From contig NZ_RQXT01000011.1 of assembly GCF_003863365.1 (NCBI RefSeq), positions 1 through 64,000 on the forward strand: a stretch of 64,000 nucleotides of DNA. The letters are read 5' to 3'. Position 1 is the first letter of the stretch; every line of letters begins with the position of its first letter. This document shows, piece after piece, positions 17,313 through 27,178 of this stretch. The notes under the pieces were generated by a model that saw only the letters and a program-made list of their open reading frames with translations, searched no databases and had not been told where the DNA came from. The position numbers and the translations under genes are program-made. The stretch is from Mesorhizobium tamadayense. Its GTDB lineage: Bacteria > Pseudomonadota > Alphaproteobacteria > Rhizobiales > Rhizobiaceae.

Positions 17313-18029
17313 CTACTCCACGGCCGGCTTGCCGAAGATCAGCTGCAAAAATTCGCCCAGCCAGCGCTTGAGGTGCATGTCCCAGATCAGCCGGCCGCCG
17401 AGATGATCGCGGCCGGGCTGCGCGCCGGGCAGCTCGAAGCGATGCGCGCCGCGCACCACCCAGCGCTGCATCATCATCCTGGTCAGCTCGCCATGGAACT
17501 GGATGCCCCAGGCGTTCTCGCCATAGCGGAAAGCCTGGTTGGGATAGGTTTCGGCGGTCGCGAGCAGCGTCGCCTCCTTCGGCAGCGAAAAGCCCTCGCG
17601 ATGGAACTGGTAGACCATCTCCGGCCAGTGCAGCAGCTTCTTGCCCGCCTCGGTCGCCTTCAGCGGATACCAGCCGATCTCGACCAGCCCGCCGCCATGG
17701 CCCTCGACCCTGCCGCCGAGATGGTTGGCGAGCATCTGCGCGCCGAGGCAGATGCCGAGGAAGGGCCGGTTTTCCTTGAGCGGGATTTCGAGCCAGTCGG
17801 TCTCACGCCGGACGAACTCGTCCTGGTCATTGGCGCTCATCGGCCCGCCGAAGATAACCGCCCCGGCATGGCCGTCCAGCGTGCAGGGCAGCTCTTCGCC
17901 AAGCGGCGGCCGGCGGATGTCGAGATCGAAGCCTTCTTCCAGAAGCATGTGGCCGACTCGGCCGGGGCTCGAAGTCTCCTGATGCAGCACGATCAGGATT
18001 TTTGGTCTCGGCCTCGGTCTGGGTGGCAT
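17313..18029 (-). CDS. Class I glutamine amidotransferase-like protein
   Basis: A 238-residue stand-alone GATase1 protein, similar to GMP-synthase-type amidotransferase domains used in gamma-glutamyl or GuaA-like proteins. The nucleophile cysteine lies in PFLGICLGAQMLA and the histidine in WGIQFHGELT, where the more common QFHPE reads QFHGE. GAVIFGGPMSAND is the oxyanion-strand region. The partner or substrate is unknown; proteins of this kind often act as hydrolases on gamma-glutamyl compounds or as free glutaminases. The N-terminus RPRPRPK is basic and may not be conserved. The next gene upstream on this strand, the TerB protein, ends 19 bases before it. Confidence 0.85.
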   Translation of the reverse strand: MPPRPRPRPKILIVLHQETSSPGRVGHMLLEEGFDLDIRRPPLGEELPCTLDGHAGAVIFGGPMSANDQDEFVRRETDWLEIPLKENRPFLGICLGAQMLANHLGGRVEGHGGGLVEIGWYPLKATEAGKKLLHWPEMVYQFHREGFSLPKEATLLATAETYPNQAFRYGENAWGIQFHGELTRMMMQRWVVRGAHRFELPGAQPGRDHLGGRLIWDMHLKRWLGEFLQLIFGKPAVE

Positions 18030-18048
18030 GGAAGGAGAAAGGTCCCGG

Positions 18049-18528
18049 TTATTCGTCGCTTGATGTGCCCCGCGCGCCGGGCGCCTCGGCCGCGGCCTTG
18101 CGGCGCGCCTCGATGCGGTCGTGGCGCTCGACGCCGATCAGTTCGGCGACGCGCCAGACGGTGTTGTCTTCCAGCTCGTGCAGCTCGCCATCGGCATAGA
18201 CGATCTCCCACATCAGCCCGATGAAGGCCTTGCGCCCCTCGGCATCGAGATGGCGCTTGAGGACGCTGGTAAAGGCATAGAGGTCGATCGCCTCGTTGTC
18301 GGCACGCTCGCCGGCAGCGGCCAGCGCATCGAGCTCGGCGCCGCTGATCGAATAGGTTTCGGCGAGAACCTCCTTGAGGCGCTCCCACTCGATATCCTGG
18401 CGCACGCCGTCGGCGTTCATCACGTGGTAGAGCAGGGCCGAGGCCGCGACGCGCGGATCGTCGGCGCTCGGCTTGGCCCTGCTGCCGGCCGGCAAATCCC
18501 TCAGGAAGGACAATACGCGTTCGAACAT
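18049..18528 (-). CDS. TerB-family protein
   Basis: A 159-residue protein with one TerB domain. Two paired acidic helices show it: AASALLYHVMNADGVRQDIEW and LMWEIVYADGELHELED. TerB domains bind metal ions and occur in many proteins unconnected with tellurite, so no resistance role is claimed. The ATG at 18528 begins MFERVLSFLRDLP; the 12 extra upstream codons are unlike the family. It follows hemY by 32 bases on the same strand and may share its transcript. Confidence 0.85.
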   Translation of the reverse strand: MFERVLSFLRDLPAGSRAKPSADDPRVAASALLYHVMNADGVRQDIEWERLKEVLAETYSISGAELDALAAAGERADNEAIDLYAFTSVLKRHLDAEGRKAFIGLMWEIVYADGELHELEDNTVWRVAELIGVERHDRIEARRKAAAEAPGARGTSSDE

Positions 18529-18560
18529 CGACACCTTTTCCCTGTCCGCCAAAACCGATC

Positions 18561-20138
18561 TCAAAACAAACGAAACCGGCGCGGCGATTTTTCTGCCTCG
18601 TCTTCCGGCGTTACGCCGGGGTCGTCCGGCAATCGTGGCAGCTCCGATGCCTGCCCGTTGGTTTCGACGTCGGTCGCGGATTGAGCAGCGGCTGAATCCT
18701 GCTCGCCGCCGTTCGAAGTCGAGGACGTCTGTTTCTCGGCCAGAACATCGGCGACGACGTCGATCGCTTTCTCCTCGGACGGCTTGGCGGTCGACGAGGA
18801 GGGAAGCGCCGGCGCCGCGACGTCAATCTCGCTGTCGATCAACTGGCCAAGCCGCTCCATCGGCGCGCGCCAAGTGAAGGCGTCCAACTTGCCGGTGATC
18901 GGCGACACGGGCGCCCAGCGCTCCGAGACGACGCCGTCGGCGACCCAGGCCGGATCGCGCGGCGCGCGCACGGCTTTCGACAAGAGCTGCCGCACCTTGC
19001 CCTGGTCGCCGGTTTCAGCCTCCTCGATGTCGGCCAGAAGCAGATAGGCGCCCTCGCGGCGATCCATGCGGATCGCGGCCTCCGCCTCGCGCCTTGCGGT
19101 GGCGAAATCCTGCGCGTCGAGCGCGGCGCGCGCCACGGCCACCGACGATTCGGCGTGGTTCTTCTTCATTTCCTGCAGCTTCTTCGCCCGGTTGAGGCGA
19201 TCGAGCACCGCGTCGCCCGGCCTTGCATGGGTGTAGAGCTCGGCGATGTCCGGATGCGGCTCGGCCCTCCAGGCCGTCTCCAGGATCTTGGAACCCTTGC
19301 GCACATCGTTTTGCCGGAACAGCAGATCGGCCGCCACGACCGCCGCCGGCGCGAAATCGGGCGCCAGCTTGTTGGCTTCAACGGCGGCAGTCCGGGCCGC
19401 GTTCGGATCGCTGTCGATCAGCGCCTGCGCCTTGGCGGTGAGTAGCACGGCACGACGGCGGTTGGCGGCATCGCGCTCGATCTGCCGGGTGGATTTCTGC
19501 GCCTCGACCAGCTTCAGCGCGCCGTCCCAGTCGCCGCGCTCGGTAAGTTCTTCCAGCGTCGATTCCGCCGCCCAGGCGAGCTGCGGCGCCACAGCCGCGG
19601 CACGGCCGGCATAATGGCGCGCGGCGTTGCGGTCGCCCAGCCGCTCGGCTTCGAGATAGAGTCCGCGCAGGCCGAGAAGCCGCATTTCCGGATCGTCGAT
19701 CATGCGCTCGAACTTTTCCCGGGCGCCTTCATGGTCGCCTTCGAGCAGCGATGCCTGCGCGTCGAGCAGGTTGATCAGCGGCTCCTGGTCGGAGCTGATC
19801 AGCTTGGCCGCCTCCTTGGTCTTCTTGCGCGCCAGCGCGCCGTCACCGGCGCCGGCCGCGATCATGCCCGTCGACAGCGCCTGGTAACCGCGGTCGCGGC
19901 GCCGCACCCGGAAATAGCGCGAGATGGTGTAGGGGCTGTTCCAAAGCGCCTTGATCAGCCACCAGGCGATCATCACCGCGGCGACCACGGCAACGATCGC
20001 AACTGCCGCCACCATCAGCGTGACCTGGTACTGGTAGCCGTTGAAGGTGACGAGCATCTCGCCGGGGCGGTCGGCCAGCCAGGCAAAGCCCAGCCCCAGC
20101 CCGAAGACGACGGCGAGGAAGATGAGGATGCGGATCAT
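18561..20138 (-). CDS. HemY N-terminal domain protein (haem biosynthesis-associated)
   Basis: A 525-residue inner-membrane protein of the HemY type found in proteobacterial hem clusters; its biochemical role is unclear despite the name, and it is not protoporphyrinogen oxidase. Two membrane segments lie at about residues 2-20 and 42-65, followed by TPR-like helices, for example YQALSTGMIAAGAGDGALARK and LLGLRGLYLEAERLGDRNAA. The C-terminal 90 residues are low-complexity and acidic. It starts ten bases after the mitofilin-like gene, the order seen in rhizobial hemC-hemD-COG4223-hemY clusters. Confidence 0.87.
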   Translation of the reverse strand: MIRILIFLAVVFGLGLGFAWLADRPGEMLVTFNGYQYQVTLMVAAVAIVAVVAAVMIAWWLIKALWNSPYTISRYFRVRRRDRGYQALSTGMIAAGAGDGALARKKTKEAAKLISSDQEPLINLLDAQASLLEGDHEGAREKFERMIDDPEMRLLGLRGLYLEAERLGDRNAARHYAGRAAAVAPQLAWAAESTLEELTERGDWDGALKLVEAQKSTRQIERDAANRRRAVLLTAKAQALIDSDPNAARTAAVEANKLAPDFAPAAVVAADLLFRQNDVRKGSKILETAWRAEPHPDIAELYTHARPGDAVLDRLNRAKKLQEMKKNHAESSVAVARAALDAQDFATARREAEAAIRMDRREGAYLLLADIEEAETGDQGKVRQLLSKAVRAPRDPAWVADGVVSERWAPVSPITGKLDAFTWRAPMERLGQLIDSEIDVAAPALPSSSTAKPSEEKAIDVVADVLAEKQTSSTSNGGEQDSAAAQSATDVETNGQASELPRLPDDPGVTPEDEAEKSPRRFRLF

Positions 20139-20148
20139 CTAACGGCCC

Positions 20149-21615
20149 TCATGCCTTCGTCGCGCCGGCAATCAGCGCATCGATCTGCTTTTCGACCTCC
20201 AGCCGCGCCTTCAATTTGCCGGCAAAATCGGCGCCGGCCGACTTCGCCGCATCAGGCAGCGTGTCGTATTCGCCAAGCGCCTTGGCATAGTCGCCCTGGC
20301 TAACCGCCACCTCCATACGCGCCACGGTTTCCGGCGCGCCCTTGCCTTCGACGGCGCCGACGGGCCGCACCTTGACCAGCGATTCGGCGCTAGAAACCAG
20401 GCTCTGGAAGAAGCCAGCATTCTGGTCGACCGGCGTCGCCGCCTCGACCATGGCGTTGGCGGCGGCATCGGCCTCTGCGGTGATGGCGGCCCGCGTGGGC
20501 ACGCCTTTTTCCGCATAGCCCCGCAGAACTCCAAGCTCGGGCGCGTCCGGCGCGATCGCCGCGAACGTGTCGAGCTCGGTCGCGAACGGCGCGCCGCGAT
20601 CGAGCGCAGCCTTCAGCGCAGAGGCGGCAATGGCGAGCGCGATCTTCGGCTGCGAGGCCTGCGCCTCGACCTTGCCGGAAAGCTGCTGCACCGACTGTTC
20701 CAGCGCCGCGATCCGGTCGTCCTCGGCTTTAGTCGCGTCGCCGGCCGATTTGACCAGCGCATCGAGCCCCGCGAGCTTCTCGTTGAGCGGGCCGAGATCG
20801 ACGGGCGCAACACCGCCGGCCTTTTGCAGGTCGGCGACGGCCGTCTCGATCTGGCCGACCTTGTCGTTGAGCGCCTTGAGCACGGTGGCGTCGCCACTCT
20901 GGCCGGCCGACGATTTCAGCGCCGCGATATCCGACTTCACCTGCTCCAGCGCCGACGACAGGCCGTCGACCTTGGCCGATGCGCCGGTATCGCCGGTTTG
21001 CTTGAGCGTCGCGATTTCGCTCTTCAGCGAACCGATCTCGCCATTGACGCCGTCAAGCGAAGCTCCGCCCGAGGCCGGCGAACCGAGCAAGCCAACCGCC
21101 TGCAGGAGACCGGCGCCGGCGAGAGCGACCACACCGCCGATGAGGCCGGCGGCGATGGCGTTGACGCCGGAGCGCCTGGAAGCCGGCGAGCGGGAAGCGT
21201 CGCTCTGGGTCTCGCTCGGCTTCTGCGCCGAGGCGGCGGAACCGGCCTTGGCCGCCGACGCATCCTCGAAATCATAGCCGAAGCCCTTTGGCTCGCTTTT
21301 TGGAGCATCCGACCCGCCGGGATATGGCGCTTCCGCCCCGTCCTTGCCCTTGGCCTCAGATCCGTCTGTCGCGCCCTGCGCCGCATCGGCGTGTTCCCAC
21401 GGCTCGATGTCGGCCTGCTCGGCATGGATCGGCTCTTCCGGAGCCTCCGGCTGCGAAGCAGCGGCGGCTTCCTCCGCCTTCGCCTCGTCGGTCTGTTCCG
21501 CCTCGGCCTTGGCGGCATCCTCGTCGGTGATTCGCGAGACGGCGCCGGGGTCGAGCTCGATGGTCACCGGCTCGCGGCGGCTCTTCGAATGTCGCACCTT
21601 CGGCGTCTTGACCAT
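20149..21615 (-). CDS. Mitofilin-like (COG4223) inner-membrane protein
   Basis: A 488-residue protein with a polar, acidic, low-complexity N-terminus (to about residue 150), one membrane segment (GVNAIAAGLIGGVVALAGAGLLQAVGL) and a periplasmic coiled coil with repeated Leu/Val heptads (GEIGSLKSEIATLKQ, AALEQSVQQLSGKVE). The C-terminal helical part resembles mitofilin/Mic60, which alphaproteobacteria encode next to haem genes and which shapes membranes in the species studied. The ATG at 21615 gives MVKTPKVRHSKSRRE; an open frame upstream adds 12 unsupported residues. Function here is inferred from architecture and neighbours. Confidence 0.8.
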   Translation of the reverse strand: MVKTPKVRHSKSRREPVTIELDPGAVSRITDEDAAKAEAEQTDEAKAEEAAAASQPEAPEEPIHAEQADIEPWEHADAAQGATDGSEAKGKDGAEAPYPGGSDAPKSEPKGFGYDFEDASAAKAGSAASAQKPSETQSDASRSPASRRSGVNAIAAGLIGGVVALAGAGLLQAVGLLGSPASGGASLDGVNGEIGSLKSEIATLKQTGDTGASAKVDGLSSALEQVKSDIAALKSSAGQSGDATVLKALNDKVGQIETAVADLQKAGGVAPVDLGPLNEKLAGLDALVKSAGDATKAEDDRIAALEQSVQQLSGKVEAQASQPKIALAIAASALKAALDRGAPFATELDTFAAIAPDAPELGVLRGYAEKGVPTRAAITAEADAAANAMVEAATPVDQNAGFFQSLVSSAESLVKVRPVGAVEGKGAPETVARMEVAVSQGDYAKALGEYDTLPDAAKSAGADFAGKLKARLEVEKQIDALIAGATKA

Positions 21616-21720
21616 GCTTGGGCTCCGCACATTGGCTTGGGGATGGTTCAAAGGGTCTAGAGCTCAAGCATGCTCTAGCACATCACCAAGCGGTGAAAAG
21701 GGGCGGTGTGATGACGCGGC

Positions 21721-22434
21721 TCAACCCGGCAGCGACAAAAGCGCCAGCAGCGCATCTTCATCGGGTTGCGACGCGACGCGGATCTTTTCCCCGCCGATCC
21801 CATCCAATGCGTTGCCGACACGCGCCGACAGCGCCAGAAACGCCGCCTTCTCGAACAGACCGCGCAAGGCGGGCCGCCGGGTCAGCGGACTCAGCGCCTC
21901 GGCCGCCTTGGCCGAATAGAGCAGCACCGCGTCGACCGGCCTGTTCGAAAGATGCGCCGCTATCTCTGCATCGGCATAGGTCAGCCGAACGGTGTCGTAG
22001 GTCTCGATCGCATGGACCCGCACGCCGGCTGTCGCAAGCCGCTGCTCGAAAGCGGGGAAGCGCACGCGGCCGCAAAGATAGGCGAGGTCCTTGCCTGCGA
22101 GTTCGCCGCTGATCGCATCAGCCAATGCCCCTGCGTCGCCCGGACCTTCGGCGACGGAGAGAAACCCCGTCGTGCGGCAGGCTTCAGCCGTTCTCTTGCC
22201 GACGGCATGGCAAGGCAAGGCGGCAAGCGCCGCGATCAATTCCTTCGGCGCATGGCGCACGGCATTGGCGCTGGTGACGGCGACCGCGACGGCAGGCGGG
22301 ACGGCGCCTCTTTCGAACGGCAGCGCCGCCGTTTCGGTCAGCGGCAGCAAAACGGGTTGAAATCCCTGGGCTTCGAGCCGCCGGGCCGTGCGGGAGGCGC
22401 CTGGCTCCGGCCTCGTCACCAGGACGCGGACCAT
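21721..22434 (-). CDS. hemD: Uroporphyrinogen-III synthase
   Basis: A 237-residue cytoplasmic enzyme that closes hydroxymethylbilane into uroporphyrinogen III. The family is poorly conserved, but MVRVLVTRPEPGASRTARRL at the N-terminus, VAVTSANAVRHAP and the second-lobe VDAVLLYSAKAAEAL are characteristic. It lies one base after hemC on the same strand, the expected partner. Confidence 0.9.
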   Translation of the reverse strand: MVRVLVTRPEPGASRTARRLEAQGFQPVLLPLTETAALPFERGAVPPAVAVAVTSANAVRHAPKELIAALAALPCHAVGKRTAEACRTTGFLSVAEGPGDAGALADAISGELAGKDLAYLCGRVRFPAFEQRLATAGVRVHAIETYDTVRLTYADAEIAAHLSNRPVDAVLLYSAKAAEALSPLTRRPALRGLFEKAAFLALSARVGNALDGIGGEKIRVASQPDEDALLALLSLPG

Positions 22435-22435
22435 G

Positions 22436-23362
22436 TCAGGCCCAGCCGTCGAAGAATTTGGCGCCGGCCTTGGCGCGCACGGCCCGCGCGGCTTCAGCGC
22501 CTATTGCCGCCGCTTCGTCGGCGCGACCATCCAGCTTGATCTCATGCGACTCGGTGCCGTCAGGCGAGATGATCAGCCCGGCGAAAGACAGTTTTTCGCC
22601 CGATATGGTCGCATGGCCGGCGATCGGCGTGCGGCAGGAGCCGTCGAGCGCGGCGAGGAAGGCGCGCTCGCAGGCGAGCGCCTGGCCGGTCGGCGCGTCA
22701 TGGATGGCTGCCAGCATTTTTTCGACCTCCCGGTCGCCGATGCGGCTTTCGATGCCGATCGCGCCCTGACCCGGCGCCGGCGGAAAGACATCCAACGGCA
22801 TCAGGTCGGTGATGACGCTTTCGAGCCCGAGCCGTCTCAACCCGGCACAAGCGAGGATGGTGCCTTCGGCGACGCCCTCATCCAGCTTGCGCAGCCTCGT
22901 CTGCACATTGCCGCGGAACATCACCACCTCGACGTCCGGCCGCCACCGGCGGATCAGCGCCTGGCGCCTCAGCGAAGACGAGCCGACCCTGGCGCCATGC
23001 GGCAGGTCGGCAATCCGCTTCGCAGTCTTGCCGATGAAGGCGTCGCGCGCGTCCTCGCGCGGCAGGAAGGTGGCGAGCTCCAGTCCGTCGGGAAGCACCG
23101 TCGGCATGTCCTTCGAGGAATGCACGGCGATGTCGATGCGGCCGTCGAGCAGCGCTTCCTCGATCTCCTTGGTGAACAGACCCTTGCCGCCGGCTTCCGA
23201 CAGCGGCCGGTCCTGGATGCGGTCGCCGCTGGTCGAGATGGGCACCACTTCGAAAGACTGCTCCGAAAGACCGTGCGCCTTCATCAGCCGCGCCCGCGTC
23301 TCATGCGCCTGGGCCAGCGCCAGCGGGCTGCCGCGTGTTCCGATTTTCAAGGTTGTTTGCAT
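22436..23362 (-). CDS. hemC: Hydroxymethylbilane synthase (porphobilinogen deaminase)
   Basis: A 308-residue enzyme that joins four porphobilinogens. The N-terminus [19 protein letters not shown], the arginine-rich segment [16 protein letters not shown] [12 protein letters not shown], and [13 protein letters not shown] with the cysteine that carries the dipyrromethane cofactor are all present. The ATG at 23362 is chosen because homology starts there; the longer open frame to 23488 crosses the divergent tsaD start. It heads the leftward haem operon hemC-hemD-mitofilin-like-hemY, divergent from tsaD. Confidence 0.95.
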   Translation of the reverse strand: MQTTLKIGTRGSPLALAQAHETRARLMKAHGLSEQSFEVVPISTSGDRIQDRPLSEAGGKGLFTKEIEEALLDGRIDIAVHSSKDMPTVLPDGLELATFLPREDARDAFIGKTAKRIADLPHGARVGSSSLRRQALIRRWRPDVEVVMFRGNVQTRLRKLDEGVAEGTILACAGLRRLGLESVITDLMPLDVFPPAPGQGAIGIESRIGDREVEKMLAAIHDAPTGQALACERAFLAALDGSCRTPIAGHATISGEKLSFAGLIISPDGTESHEIKLDGRADEAAAIGAEAARAVRAKAGAKFFDGWA

Positions 23363-23460
23363 GGCGCGCGGTCCGTGATAACCCCCGGCAAGCGAGACCT
23401 TGCCGGGCTCTGTCCTATCTAGGAAAGGCCGGCGATACAATCTTCGAGGACAGCGACGAA

Positions 23461-24549
23461 TTGATCCGCGTTCTGGGCATTGAGACAAGCTGCGACGAGA
23501 CGGCGGCCAGCGTGGTGGCGCTGGACAGCGCCGCCGCGCCCGAAATCCTGTCCAACATTGTGCTCAGCCAAATCGAGGAGCATGCCGCCTTTGGCGGCGT
23601 CGTGCCGGAGATCGCCGCACGCGCCCATGTCGAGGCGCTCGACGGCATCGTCGAGGCAGCACTGACCGATTCGGCAGTATCGCTCGATGAGATTGACGCC
23701 ATCGCCGCGACGGCTGGGCCGGGTCTGGTCGGCGGGTTGATCGTCGGCCTGATGACCGCCAAGGCGATCGCGGCCGCCGCCAACAAGCCGCTGATCGCCA
23801 TCAACCACCTCGAAGGCCACGCCTTGACCGCAAGGCTGACCGACGGTCTCGATTTCCCCTATCTGCTTTTGCTCGTGTCCGGCGGCCACACCCAGATCGT
23901 CGCGGTGCGCGGCGTCGGCGACTACCAACGCTGGGCGACGACGATCGACGACGCATTGGGCGAGGCCTTCGACAAGACGGCCAAGATGCTCGGCCTGCCC
24001 TATCCGGGCGGACCGAATGTCGAGAAGGCGGCAGCGACAGGCGACGCGAGCCGCTTTGCCTTCCCGCGGCCGATGAAAGGCTCGGCGCAGCCGGATTTCT
24101 CCTTCTCCGGGCTGAAGACGGCCGTGCGCCAGGCAGCGACGGCCATCGCGCCGCTCAGCGACCAGGACGTGGCTGACATCTGCGCCTCCTTCCAGGCGGC
24201 GGTGGCGGATGCGCTGGGCGACCGTGCCGCCCGCGCCCTCGCCCGTTTCCGCAAGGAATTTCCCGACAAGACGGGCCCTGCGCTGGTCGTCGCCGGCGGC
24301 GTCGCCGCCAACCGGACGATCAAGGGCACGCTTGAGGCGCTTTGTTCCGAGGCCGGCTTCGCATTTGTGGCGCCACCGCAAAAGCTCTGCACCGACAATG
24401 CCGCGATGATCGCCTGGGCCGGCATCGAGCGGCTGCGCGCCGGGCTGGCCGGCGAGAACGCCGTCGACTTCGTGCCGCGCTCGCGCTGGCCGCTGGACAG
24501 CATTTCCACCCCCCTGGTCGGCTCGGGCCGGCGCGGTGCCAAGGCATGA
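23461..24549 (+). CDS. tsaD: tRNA N6-threonylcarbamoyladenosine transferase TsaD
   Basis: A 362-residue ASKHA-fold enzyme that places threonylcarbamoyl on A37 of ANN-decoding tRNAs. It begins [31 protein letters not shown] carries the metal-binding histidines, and VSGGHTQIV and [13 protein letters not shown] complete the family marks. The only fitting start is TTG at 23461, with GAGGA about 10 bases upstream; the longer frame to 23335 runs through the hemC promoter. It overlaps gpsA by four bases (ATGA). mtaB, whose product modifies the same nucleotide further, is also in this window. Confidence 0.94.
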   Translation: MIRVLGIETSCDETAASVVALDSAAAPEILSNIVLSQIEEHAAFGGVVPEIAARAHVEALDGIVEAALTDSAVSLDEIDAIAATAGPGLVGGLIVGLMTAKAIAAAANKPLIAINHLEGHALTARLTDGLDFPYLLLLVSGGHTQIVAVRGVGDYQRWATTIDDALGEAFDKTAKMLGLPYPGGPNVEKAAATGDASRFAFPRPMKGSAQPDFSFSGLKTAVRQAATAIAPLSDQDVADICASFQAAVADALGDRAARALARFRKEFPDKTGPALVVAGGVAANRTIKGTLEALCSEAGFAFVAPPQKLCTDNAAMIAWAGIERLRAGLAGENAVDFVPRSRWPLDSISTPLVGSGRRGAKA

Positions 24550-25571
24550 CTGAGGTGGTCACGAGCGGTGCGCAGGCCAAGACGCCAAGCGGCTGGCGCG
24601 TCGCGGTGCTCGGCGCCGGCGCCTGGGGCACGGCGCTGGCGCTGGCCATGCTGCGCGCCGGCCATTTTGTCCGCCTCTATGCGCGCGATGCCGAGACCGT
24701 CGCCGCGATCGACCGCGGCGAAAATCCGCGCTATCTGCCTGGCATCGCGATCGAGCCCGGCATCGTCGCAACCAACGATATCGCCGCCGCGCTCAGCGGC
24801 GCCGACTGCGTGCTGGCGGTGACGCCGGCGCAGTCGCTGCGCGCTGCGCTGGCCACAGCCGGCGGCCATGTGCCGAACGGCGTGCCGCTGGTTCTTTGCG
24901 CCAAGGGCATCGAGCGCGACACCGGCGCATTGTTGTCGGCGATCGCCGAGGAAAGCCTGCCGAACAATCCGGTCGCAGCACTTTCCGGTCCGAGCTTTGC
25001 CAGCGACGTCGCGCGAGGCCTGCCGACGGCCGTGGTGGTTGCCGCTCGCAATGGAGACCTGGCGGCCGAGCTTGCCGCCCGCTTCTCGGCCGAGAACCTG
25101 CGCTGCTATTCCAGCGACGACCTGATCGGTGTCGAGATCGGCGGTGCGCTGAAGAACGTCTTCGCCATCGCCGCCGGTGCCGTTACAGGGGCCGGGCTCG
25201 GCGCCAGCGCCCAGGCCGCCATGGTGACGCGCGGCTTCGTCGAGTTGCGCCGCATCGGCGCCGCCTTCGGCGCCAAGCCCGAGACCTTGATGGGGCTTTC
25301 CGGCCTCGGCGACCTGCTGCTTACCTGCTCGTCGGCGCAGTCGCGCAATTTCGCCTATGGCCTGGCGCTCGGCCAGGGCAAGCCGCTTGCCGGCCTGCCG
25401 CTCGCCGAAGGCGTGCCGACGGCCGGCATCGCCGCCCGCATCGCCGCCGAGCGCCAGATCGAGGCGCCGATCATTTCGGCCGTCGCCGCCATCCTCGACG
25501 GCAAGGTGACCATCGGCCAAGCCGTGACGGCGCTGATGACGCGGCCGCTCAAAACCGAAACCGACATCTGA
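24546..25571 (+). CDS. gpsA: Glycerol-3-phosphate dehydrogenase [NAD(P)+]
   Basis: A 341-residue enzyme that makes glycerol 3-phosphate for phospholipid synthesis from dihydroxyacetone phosphate. The dinucleotide motif [14 protein letters not shown] lies at residues 19-32, [10 protein letters not shown] in the middle, and the catalytic lysine in [17 protein letters not shown]. The ATG at 24546 is inside the tsaD stop, so the two genes are coupled, a common rhizobial arrangement. Confidence 0.95.
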   Translation: MTEVVTSGAQAKTPSGWRVAVLGAGAWGTALALAMLRAGHFVRLYARDAETVAAIDRGENPRYLPGIAIEPGIVATNDIAAALSGADCVLAVTPAQSLRAALATAGGHVPNGVPLVLCAKGIERDTGALLSAIAEESLPNNPVAALSGPSFASDVARGLPTAVVVAARNGDLAAELAARFSAENLRCYSSDDLIGVEIGGALKNVFAIAAGAVTGAGLGASAQAAMVTRGFVELRRIGAAFGAKPETLMGLSGLGDLLLTCSSAQSRNFAYGLALGQGKPLAGLPLAEGVPTAGIAARIAAERQIEAPIISAVAAILDGKVTIGQAVTALMTRPLKTETDI

Positions 25572-25590
25572 AGCATCGGAGTTTTGAAAC

Positions 25591-25887
25591 ATGCTGTTTG
25601 CGTTGATTTGCAAGGATAAGCCGGGCAGCCTGCAGCTGCGTACCGACACGCGGCCGGCGCATGCGGCGTTCCTGGAAGGGCTGATCAGCGAAGGCAAACT
25701 TGCCTTTGCCGGGCCCTTCCTCGACGCCGAGGGCAAGCCCGACGGAAGCCTGGTCATGATCGAGGCGGCGGATATGGCAGCGGCGCAAGCTCTGGCAGCC
25801 ACCGACCCCTACGCCAAGGCCGGCCTGTTCGAAAGCGTCGAAATCCGTGCATGGAACTGGGTCTTCCAGAAGCCCGCCAGCGCATGA
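25591..25887 (+). CDS. YciI-family protein
   Basis: A 98-residue protein of the YciI/YCII dimeric alpha-beta barrel family. The family pattern shows in MLFALICKDKPGS, RPAHAAFLEGL with the conserved histidine, GKLAFAGPFLD and ATDPYAKAGLFESVEIRAWNWVF. Members are proposed to be small enzymes using a His-Asp pair, but the reaction is unknown. It starts 19 bases after gpsA and probably shares its transcript. Confidence 0.9.
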   Translation: MLFALICKDKPGSLQLRTDTRPAHAAFLEGLISEGKLAFAGPFLDAEGKPDGSLVMIEAADMAAAQALAATDPYAKAGLFESVEIRAWNWVFQKPASA

Positions 25888-25900
25888 TCGTCCGCCTGCG

Positions 25901-25944
25901 CTCCCCTCTCCCCGCGACAACGGGGAAAGGGTAAGGGTAGGGAA
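25901..25944. repeat. Dispersed palindromic repeat, family F
   Basis: CTCCCCTCTCCCCG is followed after five bases by CGGGGAAAGGGTAAGGGTAG, an imperfect hairpin between the yciI and EVE genes. A related sequence lies within the ftsY coding region at about 36238-36279. Confidence 0.65.
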
Positions 25945-25995
25945 AGCGCGAACACTTCATCGTGGCCAACCGACAATGGCAATGGGACAACTGAG

Positions 25996-26421
25996 ATGAA
26001 CTACTGGCTGTTCAAGTCCGAACCCTCGGTCTTTTCCTTCGAGGCGCTGAAGGCCAAGGGCAAGGCCGGCACGCAATGGGACGGCGTGCGCAACTACGCG
26101 GCGCGCAACAACATGAAGGCGATGCAGATCGGCGACCTCGGCTTCTTCTATCATTCCAACGAAGGCCTCGACATCGTCGGCATCGCCGAGGTCTGCGCGC
26201 TCGCCCACCCCGACACCACCACCGACGATCCGCGCTGGGAATGCGTCGACATCCGCGCCTGGAAGGACGTGCCGAAGCCGGTGACGCTGGAAGAGGTCAA
26301 GGCCAATCCGAAGCTGGCCGACATGGCGCTGGTCCGGCTTGGGCGGCTTTCCGTGCAGCCGGTGACGGCGGCGGAGTGGAAAGAGGTCTGCCGCATGGCC
26401 GGCCTCGACCCGGCGCCGTGA
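25996..26421 (+). CDS. EVE domain-containing protein
   Basis: A 141-residue single-domain EVE protein (PUA-like fold), which by family likeness may bind modified bases in RNA or DNA. The N-terminus NYWLFKSEPSVFSFEALKAK, then GVRNYAARNNMKAMQIGDLGFFYHS are the pocket-forming strands. It overlaps the methyltransferase gene by four bases (GTGA). EVE genes commonly sit near gpsA-yciI in this group. Confidence 0.92.
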   Translation: MNYWLFKSEPSVFSFEALKAKGKAGTQWDGVRNYAARNNMKAMQIGDLGFFYHSNEGLDIVGIAEVCALAHPDTTTDDPRWECVDIRAWKDVPKPVTLEEVKANPKLADMALVRLGRLSVQPVTAAEWKEVCRMAGLDPAP

Positions 26422-27080
26422 CCAGGCTCACGCCGAAAAACGCGAAGGCATTCATCCTCGACAACACGGCGCTGATTGCGCCGCCGCATGTGCCGGAAGT
26501 GCTGCTGCATCTGGCCGACGAGGCGCATGATTTGTGGCTGCGCACCGAGGGGGAGCTGGCCGAGATCGGTCTGCCGCCGCCCTTCTGGGCCTTCGCTTGG
26601 GCCGGCGGCCAGGGACTTGCCCGCTATGTCCTCGACCATCCGGCCACGGTGCGCGGAAAAAGCGTGCTCGACTTCGCCTCCGGCTCCGGCATGCTCGCGA
26701 TCGCCGCCTTGAAGGCCGGCGCGGCGGAAGCGGTTGCCGCCGACATCGACCCGTTTTGCGAAACGGTGATCACGCTCAACCTGGAAGCCAACGGCGTGAA
26801 GGCCGAATTCCTGGATGCCGACTGCATCGACACGGACGACGGCTGGGATGTCGTGCTTGCCGGCGACGTCTTCTACGACAAGCCGCTGGCCGACAGGCTG
26901 ATGCCGTGGTTCACGGCCCTGACGGCGCGCGGCGCCGACACCCTCGTCGGCGATCCCGGCCGCGCCTACCTGCCGAGGAAAGGGCTGCAATCGCTCGCCG
27001 TCTACCAGGTGCCGGTGACGCGCGTGCTGGAGGATGCCGAGGTCAAGCGCACGACCGTCTGGCGCTGGGGTCCCGCTTGA
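26418..27080 (+). CDS. Class I SAM-dependent methyltransferase
   Basis: A 220-residue enzyme similar to the ETF-beta lysine / nicotinamide-type methyltransferases. Motif I is VLDFASGSGMLAIAALKAG with AADIDPF after it; the post-motif GWDVVLAGDVFYDKPLA matches the family, as does the preceding LPPPFWAFAWAGGQGLARY. The target protein is not known, although electron-transfer flavoprotein is possible. The GTG at 26418 overlaps the EVE stop, giving tight coupling; the open frame further upstream lies inside the EVE gene. Confidence 0.86.
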   Translation: MTRLTPKNAKAFILDNTALIAPPHVPEVLLHLADEAHDLWLRTEGELAEIGLPPPFWAFAWAGGQGLARYVLDHPATVRGKSVLDFASGSGMLAIAALKAGAAEAVAADIDPFCETVITLNLEANGVKAEFLDADCIDTDDGWDVVLAGDVFYDKPLADRLMPWFTALTARGADTLVGDPGRAYLPRKGLQSLAVYQVPVTRVLEDAEVKRTTVWRWGPA

Positions 27081-27178
27081 CGCCGCCGGCGAACAGGGAT
27101 TCCATCGGCCGTTGACAGGCATGCCGTTTTCCCGGGATCGCTGTGCGCCTGGGCGACATGCATTCGGGAGGGAATTTC

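Noticed and set aside
18049..18528. Tellurite resistance operon
   Set aside because: Only one TerB-domain protein is present; none of the other ter genes is near, and TerB domains occur widely.
18561..20138. Protoporphyrinogen oxidase
   Set aside because: HemY here is the TPR-type proteobacterial protein, which shares only the name with the Bacillus oxidase and has no FAD motif.
24000..25802. A 600-codon minus-strand frame over tsaD, gpsA and yciI
   Set aside because: Its sequence has no recognisable domain, and the genes on the other strand are complete.
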